Below, in pieces: positions 1 to 9,305 of a stretch of 64,000 nucleotides of DNA (its first letter is position 1; each line of letters begins with the position of its first letter). The DNA comes from Bradyrhizobium guangzhouense (GTDB lineage: Bacteria > Pseudomonadota > Alphaproteobacteria > Rhizobiales > Xanthobacteraceae). A program made the position numbers and the translations under genes. The notes under the pieces were generated by a model. It searched no databases. It saw only the letters and a list, made by a program, of their open reading frames with translations, and was not told the DNA's origin. The DNA lies in assembly GCF_004114955.1 (NCBI RefSeq), contig NZ_CP030054.1, positions 310,001-374,000 on the forward strand, read 5' to 3'.

Positions 1-1200
1 GAACACCGCGAAGATGAGACCTCCCCGGACGGCGAACAGGAGACAGGTGAGCTCGAGGATGGGTTTCGGCTCCGGCCCGAATACCCGAGCGTCACCCGCT
101 TGTCTCGCAAGGTGCTGCTGACCGGATCCGCGCTCTGCCTGGCGCTGGTCGCCGCGGCGGCGACGTGGGCGCTCCAGAAACAACGGCCGCGTGAGGCCGC
201 TTCCGAGGAGCTCTATCTGGCTGAGCGTCACAATGTTGCTGAGAGCGTCACAGCGTTGCCGCCGGACTACTCGAAGGTCACCCCTCCTGTCCCCCAGCTT
301 GGTCCACCTCTTCCCGGCGATCTCGGCAGACCAATCCTGGCCGCCAAAGGCCAGATCGCCGCGCCAGGCGCTGCGGCCGACCAGGAACAGCAACGCCGTG
401 ACCAGGAACAAGAGGCGGCTCGTGTAAGCCGACTGTTCGCCTCTACCAATGTGAGGGACACGGCAGCGTCGAGCGGAGCCCAAGCAGGTGGCGCCAATGC
501 TCCCTCCCTGATCCCCAGCAGCGAGGATGGGTCACTGCAAAACGCTCAGGACCGGAAGCTCGCCTTCGTAAATGCGGCCACCGATCGACGAACGACCAGT
601 CCAGACCGCCTCGTGAAGGCGCCATCACCTTACGTGGTGCAGGCCGGATCGGTTATCGCCGGGGCCCTGATCACCGGCATTCGCTCCGATCTGCCTGGAA
701 TGATCACAGCTCAGGTAAGCGAGAATGTTTATGATACGCCCACCGGGCGCTTTCTCCTCATCCCCCAGGGCGCCAGACTGACTGGCATCTATGACAGTCA
801 GGTGAGCTTCGGCCAGAGCCGCGTGCTGCTCGTTTGGACCCGGTTGATCATGCCGAACGGCCGCTCGGTCGTCTTGGAGCGCCAACCGGGGACAGACACG
901 CAAGGCTATGCCGGCCTTGAAGATCAGGTTGACAACCATTGGGGTGAGCTGTTCAAGGCGGCGGCGCTGTCGACCTTCCTGGCTGTTGGCTCGGAAGCGG
1001 GTGCAGGTTCCGATGCGAGCAATAGCAACAGCGCAATCATTGGTGCCCTCAGGCGCGGTGCATCAGATTCGCTGAACCAGGCCGGCCAACAAGTGGTCCG
1101 CCGTAGCCTCAATATCCAGCCGACCTTGACGATACGCCCGGGTTACCCGGTCCGCGTCCTGGTCAACCGTGATCTCATTCTTGAACCTTATAGAGGCTAG
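1..1200 (+). CDS. trbI: TrbI, VirB10-like conjugal transfer protein (5' end outside window)
   Basis: This is the inner-membrane to outer-membrane scaffold of the mating-pair-formation type IV secretion channel (TrbI/VirB10 family). The frame is open from base 1, so the gene begins before the window; the TTG at 100 is internal. A single membrane segment (VLLTGSALCLALVAAAATWA) follows a hydrophilic cytoplasmic stretch, then a proline-rich periplasmic linker. The C-terminal beta-barrel domain has the family blocks PYVVQAGSVIAGALITGI, LIPQGARLTGIYDS and LVWTRLIMPNGRSV. The DUF2274 gene follows directly, as in alphaproteobacterial trb operons. Identification is confident; the missing N-terminus is the only gap. 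Confidence 0.95.
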   Translation, partial: EHREDETSPDGEQETGELEDGFRLRPEYPSVTRLSRKVLLTGSALCLALVAAAATWALQKQRPREAASEELYLAERHNVAESVTALPPDYSKVTPPVPQLGPPLPGDLGRPILAAKGQIAAPGAAADQEQQRRDQEQEAARVSRLFASTNVRDTAASSGAQAGGANAPSLIPSSEDGSLQNAQDRKLAFVNAATDRRTTSPDRLVKAPSPYVVQAGSVIAGALITGIRSDLPGMITAQVSENVYDTPTGRFLLIPQGARLTGIYDSQVSFGQSRVLLVWTRLIMPNGRSVVLERQPGTDTQGYAGLEDQVDNHWGELFKAAALSTFLAVGSEAGAGSDASNSNSAIIGALRRGASDSLNQAGQQVVRRSLNIQPTLTIRPGYPVRVLVNRDLILEPYRG

Positions 1201-1204
1201 CCGC

Positions 1205-1441
1205 ATGCCTAAATTGAAGATTGCAGCGCTTGTGGACGATCGGCCTGTCAAAATGACGGTCGAACTCGCGGCCCATGTTCACCGGGATTTGCACGTCTAT
1301 GCCGATGTGCTGGCGAAGCAAACCGGACAGGCCGTCGAACCTGCCAAGCTCATTGGCCCGATGTTGGCGCGCTTCATGGCGACAGACCGGGCTTTTGCGA
1401 AATCAAAACGTCAAGCCCGCTCTTCCCCTCCTGAAGAATAA
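1205..1441 (+). CDS. DUF2274 family small protein
   Basis: A 78-residue protein starting MPKLKIAALVDDRPVK, matching the small DUF2274 proteins found directly after trbI in alphaproteobacterial conjugation operons. ATG 1205 is chosen because AGAGG lies 8 nt upstream, inside the end of trbI, and because the longer in-frame reading from 1169 would overlap trbI. It sits 4 nt after the trbI stop and is probably translationally coupled to it. Its 3' end overlaps the convergent LysR gene by 31 bp. Function is unknown; an accessory role in transfer is inferred from position only. Confidence 0.85.
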   Translation: MPKLKIAALVDDRPVKMTVELAAHVHRDLHVYADVLAKQTGQAVEPAKLIGPMLARFMATDRAFAKSKRQARSSPPEE

Positions 1442-2376
1442 CATTCTCTCAGAAGGGCTAGGAAGTGGGCGACAACAGATCTTTCATCGCCGGTTCTGAC
1501 ATGAGCTGACATTGTGATCCGACTGGGTCCCCTTGCGTCGTGCAGTTCGCGATACACCACCCCTGGGAATCCGGCGTGAGCTTCGGATGCCAATAACGGC
1601 GTGACGCCGCGGCCAATGCTGACGAGACTGGTCAGCTTGCTGCGGCTCACGTCGCAGGCTTCGATTAAGGCCCCGTTTCCATGAGCCGCCAGTTTGCAGA
1701 CCAGAAGGTCTTCGACTTCTCTTGCGGGATCATCGCGGCTGACGAGAACGGTTCGACTGTGCAGATCGGCGCAGGAGACCGACTCGTTCTGAGCTAACTC
1801 ATCATTCTTGGCGAGTGCGATGAGAATACCTTCACGCCATAGGGGAAAGGCCGCCGTGAGCAGCATGGAAGATAGACCGTCTGGCGCGATGGCGATATCG
1901 AGCGAGCCCGTCTGAAGCGCGATCAGGAGTTCCGGCATGACGCGTTCAAGGACGGCGACCTTGATTTCCGGATAACGGCTTTGAAACTCGGCGATCGCAG
2001 GTGTTATTCGTCCTGCGGAGACGAATGGGCAGAAGCCGATAGCCAGGTGATCCGCCCGCTTGGACAGGGTCAAGACTGTCGCCTTCGATAATGAATCGAC
2101 CTGCTCGATGATAAGCTTTGCCGTCCTCAGGAATGTCGTACCAGAGGCTGTTGGATTCATCCCGTATCTCGATCGCTCGAACAAGCGGGTACCAACCAGG
2201 CATTCCAATCGTCCGATCGCCCGACTGATGGCCGAGTGTTCGACACCCAGCACCCTGGCTGCGCTCCGAATGCTGCCCGCTTCATTGACTGTCACAGCAA
2301 CGCGCAGATGTTGTAAACTTATTGGATTGGATATTGGTCGCTGTGTCTGACAGGCAAGGTGGTCGATTGGAGGCAT
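1411..2376 (-). CDS. LysR-family transcriptional regulator
   Basis: A 321-residue LysR-type regulator. The N-terminal winged helix-turn-helix is clear (LQHLRVAVTVNEAGSIRSAA, then VEHSAISRAIGRLE and LFERSRYG), followed by a linker helix and a periplasmic-binding-protein-like effector domain. It runs convergently to trbI-DUF2274 and in the same direction as the AHL synthase upstream of it, separated by 59 bp. That places it between conjugation and quorum-sensing genes, so a role in transfer control is plausible but not shown. Its ligand is unknown. Residues before about 20 are not typical LysR and a later start is possible. Confidence 0.9.
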   Translation of the reverse strand: MPPIDHLACQTQRPISNPISLQHLRVAVTVNEAGSIRSAARVLGVEHSAISRAIGRLECLVGTRLFERSRYGMNPTASGTTFLRTAKLIIEQVDSLSKATVLTLSKRADHLAIGFCPFVSAGRITPAIAEFQSRYPEIKVAVLERVMPELLIALQTGSLDIAIAPDGLSSMLLTAAFPLWREGILIALAKNDELAQNESVSCADLHSRTVLVSRDDPAREVEDLLVCKLAAHGNGALIEACDVSRSKLTSLVSIGRGVTPLLASEAHAGFPGVVYRELHDARGPSRITMSAHVRTGDERSVVAHFLALLRECYSSGGEERA

Positions 2377-2435
2377 TTACAAATCAAGGTGCGGCGATTT
2401 AAGTCGGATGAGTTCTGCGGGCAGCGAGCCGGCAG

Positions 2436-3068
2436 TCAGGCGGCGTGCGACAGGACTGGAGTCCAGAGAACTGGGCCGGCGAGTCCACCGGCCGCACGTA
2501 TCCTGTCCAAAGCATTGAGCGTGATTTCCAGGTGGCCGGCGACAGCAAGCGTGTTTCCAATTTCACAAGGCGATGCAATCCGGCGAAGCGGCCATCCTGC
2601 GCGCCTCAGAATTCGCTCCATCCGGACGTCGGTGACTGTGACGATGCTCGTGAGCTGTCGAGACAGACCAAACTCAATCATGCCCGCGAAGAGTTCGTAA
2701 GTTGCCCTCGCAAGCCCGTGTGCCGCCTTCGGAGCATCTGAAGGAAGATCAACTGCAAAGCGGCTGCTCTCCCACACATGAGGATCCGATGGGGCAGGGC
2801 ACTTTCCCAGGAGCACAGAAAAGGTGTCGCGGATCATCGTCGGGCCGGTTGTCGGCAAAAGGCGAACCGACCCCTGCACCAGTCCCTCGACCGACGTTTG
2901 GACGAGATATACCGGACCTAGCGCGTCAAACTCGTCGGTCTCCATCTCGCCGGAACTGTGAACGCTCCAATCTAATCTTTGCTTGAAGACGCGATGCCGC
3001 AGCCTGTGCATGGCCGCTAGCGTTTGGGAGAACGCGCCGTGAAATGGTTCGGCAATCAGTTGAATCAT
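2436..3068 (-). CDS. traI: Acyl-homoserine-lactone synthase (LuxI/TraI family)
   Basis: Makes the quorum-sensing acyl-homoserine lactone from S-adenosylmethionine and an acyl-carrier-protein donor. The 210-residue protein has the usual length, and the invariant LuxI residues fall at their standard numbering: R24, F28, W34, E43, D45, D48, R69, E100 and R103 (motifs RHRVFKQRLDW, EMETDEFDAL, GSVRLL, WESSRF). All are present, so the enzyme should be active. A symmetrical lux-box-like element lies about 40 bp upstream, and a LuxR regulator lies just beyond on the same strand. Proximity to trbI suggests control of conjugative transfer. The symbol is by analogy with transfer-linked TraI synthases; acyl-chain specificity cannot be read. 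Confidence 0.93.
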   Translation of the reverse strand: MIQLIAEPFHGAFSQTLAAMHRLRHRVFKQRLDWSVHSSGEMETDEFDALGPVYLVQTSVEGLVQGSVRLLPTTGPTMIRDTFSVLLGKCPAPSDPHVWESSRFAVDLPSDAPKAAHGLARATYELFAGMIEFGLSRQLTSIVTVTDVRMERILRRAGWPLRRIASPCEIGNTLAVAGHLEITLNALDRIRAAGGLAGPVLWTPVLSHAA

Positions 3069-3107
3069 GACCCCTCCTGTCCGGATTTCGACTATATGGG
3101 AGAGCCG

Positions 3108-3122
3108 GGTGCAAATGGCACC
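3108..3122. promoter_or_regulatory. Candidate lux-box operator upstream of the AHL synthase
   Basis: A 15-bp dyad, GGTGC then AAATG then GCACC, with 5-bp perfect arms, centred about 47 bp upstream of the AHL synthase start. Position and symmetry fit a LuxR/TraR-type binding site, though it is shorter than the canonical 18-20 bp box. Binding by the neighbouring LuxR protein is inferred. Confidence 0.45.
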
Positions 3123-3149
3123 ACGTACAACTAGAGGGGCGGCGCGGCC

Positions 3150-3887
3150 CTAATCTTGCCTAACTGCCTTAGCAGCGCCAAGTCGTGAAGTCGCTTCGGC
3201 CAATGTCCTCACGCCCAGCTTGTTCTTTGCATTATTCAAATAGGACTTCACGGTATTTGGCGATATCTGCAGGATCTGCCCAATCTCCCATGTGGTCTTG
3301 CCCTTTGCGACCCAGTCGAGGCACTCCATTTCGCGACGTGAGAGTTCAACGTTAGCGATCATCAGTTCATGAGAAAGCTTTTGCCGCACGCGCCGGTCGA
3401 AAGAAATGGCCATGAACTGGAGGACCTCCGAGCGGCGCTCTATGCTCAATTGAAATGCTCGGTCATTCTGGTCGGTGGCAAACGTCAAGGCGGCCATGGA
3501 GGCGCCGTTGTGGATTGGAACGGTGAATCCCAATCGGATCCCACACTGAGCAGCTTCGTCGAGCAAGCTTCGCTGCGCCCGAGAAATCAATCTATGAGGT
3601 TCCCTGTGGTCCCAGCTAAAGGGCTCCGTGGTCTCCAGCGCACGCTCGATAATGGGGTCGAGGCGCTCATAGTGACTGCGCACATAATGCGCAACCCAAT
3701 TGGCGGGATACGTGGAAATCACGAGGGCGTTCTCACCCCGTCTCTTCGGCCAGGCCAGATAAGCCAAACATGGCAGCTCAAGTGCGCGTCCGGTGACCGC
3801 CAAGGCGTCGCTAAAGCCATCAGCGTGGTTCGCGTTGATCAGCAGATTGAGAAAATTTTGGAAGATACGGTGCGTGCTCATTCGCAT
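3150..3887 (-). CDS. LuxR-family quorum-sensing regulator
   Basis: A 245-residue protein with an N-terminal autoinducer-binding domain (about 15-165) and a C-terminal LuxR helix-turn-helix (about 183-240: ELSRREMECLDWVAKGKTTW, then ISPNTVKSYLNNAKNKLGV). Ligand-pocket residues conserved in TraR/LuxR are visible: W64, Y68, D77-P78 and W92. It should bind the lactone made by the adjacent synthase and DNA at lux-box sites. It lies 81 bp upstream of the synthase on the same strand, so the intergenic dyad at 3108-3122 is a natural target. It could be a full activator or an antagonist; the domain set is complete, which favours a working regulator. Confidence 0.92.
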   Translation of the reverse strand: MRMSTHRIFQNFLNLLINANHADGFSDALAVTGRALELPCLAYLAWPKRRGENALVISTYPANWVAHYVRSHYERLDPIIERALETTEPFSWDHREPHRLISRAQRSLLDEAAQCGIRLGFTVPIHNGASMAALTFATDQNDRAFQLSIERRSEVLQFMAISFDRRVRQKLSHELMIANVELSRREMECLDWVAKGKTTWEIGQILQISPNTVKSYLNNAKNKLGVRTLAEATSRLGAAKAVRQD

Positions 3888-4457
3888 ACGATTCGGTAGA
3901 GAAGATGAGCGACGTTACGAGTCCCTTTGCTGCGTAAAGGCAAGTTGTTCGAAAGTCTCGCGACGTCACACTGTTAACCGACCAGCGATCGAGCTGCACC
4001 TATTCAGCTCACGTCCACTTTCGACACGGCGCAACCGACATCACTGTTCTGGGCGGTTCTGTAGGCGAGAACCGCCAAAGAGCGCAAGGACGACAAGCCC
4101 TGATAGTTTGGCGGTCATCTTCCACACACGCAACTACACTTAGAGGCCGCAGTCCTGCGCTCATCGCAGAATTTGGCAGGATAAATGCGCGTACGCCGGG
4201 ATTCTTCGCGGATTTACTCCCAAAGTGGTCCTACGTTCTCTACGGCAGGCGAGGCGGGGCTGAGGAAAAGCTAAGAGATAATTTTTCGTAGGCAGACGGG
4301 GCCGTGCGCGTCAAGCGCCGCCCAGCGTTCTGCTCGCCGTCCAGTTGGAGACTTTTCTATGCGTCGTCGAAGCGGCCTTTCGAAAATGCCTACACTTTTG
4401 CGATCATTGCTCTCGATCGCCAACTAAGGGGACGACGGCAAGAGACGGGGTTCTGAA
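3888..4457. other. Intergenic region between luxR and the amidase gene
   Basis: About 570 bp with no ORF that resembles a known protein. It separates divergent transcription units (luxR leftward, amidase rightward) and should hold both promoters. The only signal I could pick out is a weak -24/-12-like element at 4174-4189. Confidence 0.5.
4174..4189 (+). promoter_or_regulatory. Weak RpoN (-24/-12) promoter candidate
   Basis: TGGCAG, five bases, then ATGC gives GG and GC 10 nt apart, as RpoN requires, but the -12 box lacks the usual TTGC and the amidase start is 270 bp away. I see no NifA-type upstream site. Offered as a candidate only. Confidence 0.25.
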
Positions 4458-5873
4458 GTGCATGAATTGATCAGGCAGACCGCCTGCAGTGTTGTCGAAA
4501 AATTGCGGAATGGCGAAGTAAGCCCCCTGGAGCTGCTGGACGCGCTGGAGCAGCGGATCGGGCAAGTCGACGGCAAGCTTAACGCGCTGCCCATCCTTTG
4601 TTTTGATCGCGCGCGCACACATGCTCGTACGCTGATGGAGCGACCTACCGGCGCACGTGGGCTGCTGGCCGGTCTTCCCGTTCCCATCAAAGATCTGATT
4701 GACGTTGCCGGCACTCGCAACACACAGGGCTCCCCGATCTTCAGGAACAAAATAGCTGAGACGTCGGACATCTTGGTCGAGCGCATCGAGCAGAATGGTG
4801 GTGTTGTTTATGCAAGATCGAACACCCCCGAGTTCGGAGCGGGGGCCAACACGGTCAATGAACTCTTCGGAGCAACGCTCAATCCGTGGAATCCAGCTCG
4901 CTCTGCTGCTGGCTCGTCCGGAGGTGCCGCGGTTGCGATCGCCGCCGGCATGGCTTGGGTTGCGCATGGCTCTGACATGGGGGGCTCACTCCGAAATCCG
5001 GCGAGCTTTTGCGGTGTAGTGGGTCTTCGGCCGAGCTTGGGCCGAGTGGCCCGAACTCCCAAATCTAAAATCGACCGCAACCTCGGCATACACGGACCAA
5101 TGGCGCGCAATGTCGAGGACGTTGCGCTCCTGTTGGACGCAATGAGTGGTGAGCATCCTGCCGATCCACTGTCCTTGCCGGCACCCGCAGAATCGTTCCT
5201 GACGACCACGCGCACGGCAAAGAGACCAAGACGGGTTGCCTATTCGGCCGATCTGGGCATTACACCCGTGGATCCTCAAATTGTGGAAATTACCCGCGGC
5301 GCTGCAGCGCGCTTCGTCGAACTTGGTGTAATCGTCGAAGAAGCTCACCCCGATCTTCGAGAAGCTCAAGAGTGCTTCCACGTTCTCCGCGCATTCGATT
5401 TCGCTATTAGCAAAGCTGCTCTACTTCGAAGCCATCGCGATCTGCTCAAGCCGGACGTCGTTTGGAACATCGAAGAAGGGCTGAAGCTTTCTATCGAGCA
5501 ACTCGAACGCGCCGAGGAGCAGCGAGTTGCCATGGTGGTGCGCGTACTTAAGTTTTTCGAGAAGTACGATCTTCTCTTGACGCCGGCAACAATCGTAGAG
5601 CCTTTCCCCGTGGCCAACAGCCACGTCATGGAGTGCGACGGCAGACAATTTGAGAATTACGTGGATTGGGTTGCCATCGCTTTTGCAATCACCCTCGTCT
5701 GTTGCCCCGCGATGTCTCTGCCCTGCGGTTTCACGAGTTCCGGCCTTCCGGTAGGCTTGCAAATGGTCGCTCCCCCTCGAGCCGACGGGCAGTTATTGGC
5801 CGGTGCTAAACTGCTTGAAGATAGTTTGGGGCTACTCGGCAGTACGCCGATCGATCTGGGGCTCGCAACATGA
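4458..5873 (+). CDS. Amidase-signature family amidase
   Basis: A 471-residue cytoplasmic amidase that hydrolyses a carboxamide to acid and ammonia with the Ser-cisSer-Lys triad. The lysine is K78 (PVPIKDLID), the cis-serine is S153 or S154 (AAGSSGGAA) and the nucleophile is S177 (GSDMGGSLRNPA). Length and motif spacing are normal for family AS enzymes. It is not the GatA subunit of tRNA amidotransferase in context: no gatC or gatB is nearby and it forms a two-gene unit with the dehydrogenase that overlaps its stop codon. The substrate is unknown. Confidence 0.92.
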   Translation: MHELIRQTACSVVEKLRNGEVSPLELLDALEQRIGQVDGKLNALPILCFDRARTHARTLMERPTGARGLLAGLPVPIKDLIDVAGTRNTQGSPIFRNKIAETSDILVERIEQNGGVVYARSNTPEFGAGANTVNELFGATLNPWNPARSAAGSSGGAAVAIAAGMAWVAHGSDMGGSLRNPASFCGVVGLRPSLGRVARTPKSKIDRNLGIHGPMARNVEDVALLLDAMSGEHPADPLSLPAPAESFLTTTRTAKRPRRVAYSADLGITPVDPQIVEITRGAAARFVELGVIVEEAHPDLREAQECFHVLRAFDFAISKAALLRSHRDLLKPDVVWNIEEGLKLSIEQLERAEEQRVAMVVRVLKFFEKYDLLLTPATIVEPFPVANSHVMECDGRQFENYVDWVAIAFAITLVCCPAMSLPCGFTSSGLPVGLQMVAPPRADGQLLAGAKLLEDSLGLLGSTPIDLGLAT

Positions 5874-6778
5874 ATGGCACAATCGCGGTTCTCGGCTGCG
5901 GGCTTATAGGCCAAAGCTGGTCGGCGCTATTCACTGCCTATGGTTATGACGTCGTCGGCTGGGATCCAGCGCCAAAATCGCAGTCCCTGTTGCAAGAAGC
6001 GATTTCTCGATGTCAGAAGCAGGTTTTTCGTCCCTCGGAACTTGAATCAGGCCTTGGTTCCTTTCGCCTTGTCGAGACACCGGAACAGGCGGTTTCCGAC
6101 GCCTTTTGGGTTCAGGAAAACGCACCCGAAGTGCTCGAGTTAAAAGGAGAGCTCTACGGCCGCGTTGAGGCGGCAGCCCATCCCGATACGGTACTCGCAA
6201 GCAGTACATCCTCTCTAACTTGGTCACAGCTTGCCACCAGCCTAAAACGAACCTCGCGATTCATTACTGCTCATCCCTTCAATCCTCCACACATCATGCC
6301 GCTAGTGGAGATTTATGGGGCCGATGCTGATCTTCGGACGACGGCTGTGTCGTTCTTTCGCGGGCTCGGCCGCGAGCCAGTTCTTTTAGCCCGCGACGTA
6401 GTAGGGCACATCGCCAACCGGCTTGCTTCAGCACTCTGGCGTGAAGCGGTCAACTTAGTCGCCGAGAATATTGCTGATGTCGCCGCTGTCGACGCGGCGC
6501 TCGTGCATGGACCTGGGCTGCGCTGGTCAGTGGTCGGTGCACATATGGCCTACCACCTTGGTGGGGGTCCTGGGGGAATTGAGCATTACCTGCGACATCT
6601 CGGGCCTAGCCAGGAACGCCGATGGGCCACGCTAGGTCAGCCACAGCTTACTCCCGATGTCTGTACCCGTCTGGTCGCTGGCGTCCATGCAGAGGCGGAT
6701 GGCAGATCGATTTCCGAATTAGAAGGTGAACGTGATCGCGCACTCTTGAGACTCCTTGCCGCGCGGAGTTCAATTTAA
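5870..6778 (+). CDS. 3-hydroxyacyl-CoA dehydrogenase-like NAD-dependent oxidoreductase
   Basis: A 302-residue protein of the 3-hydroxyacyl-CoA dehydrogenase superfamily, which also includes L-carnitine and L-gulonate 3-dehydrogenases. The Rossmann NAD-binding site is at residues 5-14 (AVLGCGLIGQ). The substrate-side motifs are SSTSSL (about 111-116) and AHPFNPPHIMPLVEI, giving the catalytic His135/Glu147 pair. The C-terminal helical domain is shorter than in fatty-acid enzymes, which favours a small hydroxy-acid or carnitine-like substrate. ATG 5870 overlaps the amidase stop (ATGA), so the two are co-translated and probably act in one pathway: the amidase may free an acid that this enzyme oxidises, which is inference. 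Confidence 0.88.
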   Translation: MNGTIAVLGCGLIGQSWSALFTAYGYDVVGWDPAPKSQSLLQEAISRCQKQVFRPSELESGLGSFRLVETPEQAVSDAFWVQENAPEVLELKGELYGRVEAAAHPDTVLASSTSSLTWSQLATSLKRTSRFITAHPFNPPHIMPLVEIYGADADLRTTAVSFFRGLGREPVLLARDVVGHIANRLASALWREAVNLVAENIADVAAVDAALVHGPGLRWSVVGAHMAYHLGGGPGGIEHYLRHLGPSQERRWATLGQPQLTPDVCTRLVAGVHAEADGRSISELEGERDRALLRLLAARSSI

Positions 6779-7035
6779 GCATATGGACAAGCTCAGCGTG
6801 GGTTGACTTCAGCGACAATTGGAAGACAACCTGTACATCCGAGCCGGCGCTCGCAGGACTGACGCGCCGTTGACATTGGCCAAAGCTGTTGCCTGACGGC
6901 GCTATCAAGCGTGAATTGCACCAAACAATCATCATTGCCAAGCCGCCGACGGCGCGTGGCACGCTCCCTCAGTCTGAGCTGCTGCCGGTTTGATGGACAC
7001 CGAGATTAGGTGTTTCATGAAGCCGGAGGTGGGCG

Positions 7036-7176
7036 ATGAAGAGACGGAAGTTTAGTCGCAAGTTCAAGATCTAGGCGGTCAAGCTGGTCCGGAAACGCGG
7101 GGTGTCGGTGGCACAAGCCGGCCGCGACCTGGACGTTCATGAGAACGTTCTGCGCAAATGGGTCAAGGAGTTCGGC
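7036..7176 (+). pseudogene. IS3 orfA, 5' part
   Basis: Encodes the helix-turn-helix start of an IS3 OrfA (MKRRKFSRKFKI, stop, AVKLVRKRGVSVAQAGRDL) and is cut by the IS21 insertion after VKEFG. There is also an in-frame TAG at codon 13, so the gene had decayed independently of the insertion. It continues at 15044 once the IS21 element and one 8-bp target copy are removed. Confidence 0.8.
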
Positions 7177-7308
7177 TGCTGATTCCGCTTGATGTCGCCC
7201 ACCATTCCGGGATGATGTCGCCCGGGGTATCGCAAGAGCGAACCCGGGGTGACGAGGCCTCTTCTGGCTCCGATACGGTCCCGCCTTTCGTTGCGAAGGG
7301 GGACCTGG

Positions 7309-8791
7309 ATGCCGACGGAGAGGCTTGCGATGCGCCATGTGCGCGATGTGATCAGATTGAAGTCGGCTGGGATGCCGACCCGCGAGATTGCGCGGCGGTT
7401 GGGGACGGTGCCTTCGACGGTGCGGTTGACGATCCGCCGGTTTGAAGCGGCGGGGCTGACCTGGCCATTGCCCGACGGCATCACCGACGCTGTGCTGGAA
7501 GCCCGGTTGTTCGCCAGCGCGGGAGCCGGTCTCGGCACCCGGCGTGGCCATCGCCGGCAGGCGGAGCCGGACTGGGCGGCGGTGCACCGCGAGCTCCGGC
7601 GCACGCACGTGACGCTGTCGATCCTGTGGGAGGAGTACATCGCGGGCGAACCCGGCGGGTATCGCTATTCGCGGTTCTGCGAGCTCTACCGGGCCTGGGA
7701 AGGCCGGCTGTCGGCGACGATGCGCCAGTCGCATGCAGCCGGCGACAAGCTGTTCGTCGATTATGCGGGCGACGGCGTGCCGGTGGTGATCGACCGGTTT
7801 ACCGGCGAGCGGCGCACCGCGCAGATCTTCGTCGCGGTGCTCGGCGCATCGAGCTTCACCTGCGCGCAGGCGACCTGGACGCAGGGGCTCGCCGACTGGA
7901 TCGATGGCCACGTCGGCGCCTTCGAGGCGATCGGCGGCGTGCCGGCACTGCTGGTGCCGGACAACACCAAGGTCGCCGTGATCAAGGCCTGCCTGTACGA
8001 TCCGCAGATCAACCGCAGCTACGCCGACATGGCGGCGCAATACGGCACCGCCATTCTGCCGGCCAGGCCCACGGCGGCCACGGGACAAGGCCAAGGTCGA
8101 GCAGGCGGTCCTCATGGTCGAGCGCTGGCTGCTCGGACGGCTGCGCCATCGGACCTTCCACAGCCTCGCCGAGGTCAACGCGGCGATCGCCGAGTTAATG
8201 ACCCGGCTCAACGAGGAGCGACCGATCCGGCGGCTCGGCGTGACCCGCCGCAAGCTGCTGGAGGAGATCGACCGGCCGGCACTCAGGGTCTTGCCGGAGA
8301 GCCCTTACGTGTTCGCCGAGTGGCGGATCTGCCGGGCCAGCATCGACTACCACGTCGAGGTCGAGGCGCATTACTACAGCGTCCCGCATCGCTTCGTCCG
8401 CGCCGAGGTCGAGGTGCGCTTCACCGCCCGCACCGTGGAGATATTCCACAAGGGCGAGCGGATCGCCGCGCATCAGCGCATGAGCGGCAACCACAAGCAC
8501 ACCACCGTGCCGGAACACATGGCGTCCAGTCATCGGCGCTACGCCGGCTGGACCATCGAGCGCATCCGCAAGGAGGCCGCCGCGATCGGGCCGGCCACCG
8601 CCGCGCTGTGCGACCTGATCCTCGATGAACGCACGCACCCCGAGCAGGGCTTTCGCACATCGGCGCGCACCTACGGCTCAGTCAAATCGATCCTCGCCAA
8701 CAATCTCGATCGGCGGCCTTCACCCAAGCGGCCCGCGGACGACGCGCCGATCCTCCATCCCAACAACCGCGGGCCGCGCTACTACAACTAG
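7309..8791 (+). pseudogene. istA: IS21 transposase IstA, frameshifted
   Basis: The N-terminal helix-turn-helix (MRHVRDVIRLKSAGMPTREI) and the DDE catalytic core (KLFVDYAGD, LLVPDNTKVAV) are in one frame. The rest ([20 protein letters not shown] through SSHRRYAGW to the C-terminus) continues in another frame from about 8070, where a single-base change in a GC-rich run breaks the gene. ATG 7309 has an AGGGGG ribosome site just upstream. The parent protein would be about 490 residues. The long antisense ORF here is a codon shadow. Confidence 0.85.
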
Positions 8792-9305
8792 GAGATCACG
8801 CCTTGCTCACGCATCCGCCCCTCGATCAACTCTACACGCTCGGCCTGCATGGCATGGCGAAGGCGCCTTCGCCGACATCGAAGCCGGCGGCGAGGCCGCA
8901 AGCCTCGGCCACGCCGAATGGCTCGCGCTCCTGCTCGAACGCGAAGCGTCGCTGCGACGCGACAAGCGGCTGTCGAAGCGGCTGCAATACGCCAAGCTGC
9001 GCCAGGAGGCCTGCGTCGAGGACATCGACTATCGCACCCCGCGCGGCCTCGACCGCAGCCTGCTGACGATGCTGGTCGAAGGGCAATGGATCGACGACCA
9101 CGCCACCTTTTGATCTGCGGGCCCTCCGGCGTCGGTAAGAGCTGGCTCGCCTCAGCGCTCGGCAACAAGGCCTGCCGCGACAATCGCTCCGTGCTTTATC
9201 AGCGCGTCCCACGGCTGTTTAGCGATCTCGCTTTGGCGCGCGGCGACGGCCGCCACTCCCGCCTGCTGCGCGCGCTTGGCCGCGTCGATCTCCTCATCTT
9301 TGATG

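Noticed and set aside
3888..4457. Possible nod box before the amidase operon
   Set aside because: I searched for the repeated ATC-N9-GAT pattern and found no convincing arrangement.
7015..8253. 412-codon ORF on the minus strand
   Set aside because: It is antisense to istA; the plus-strand reading matches IS21 transposase, and the minus reading is Arg/Pro-rich with no motif.
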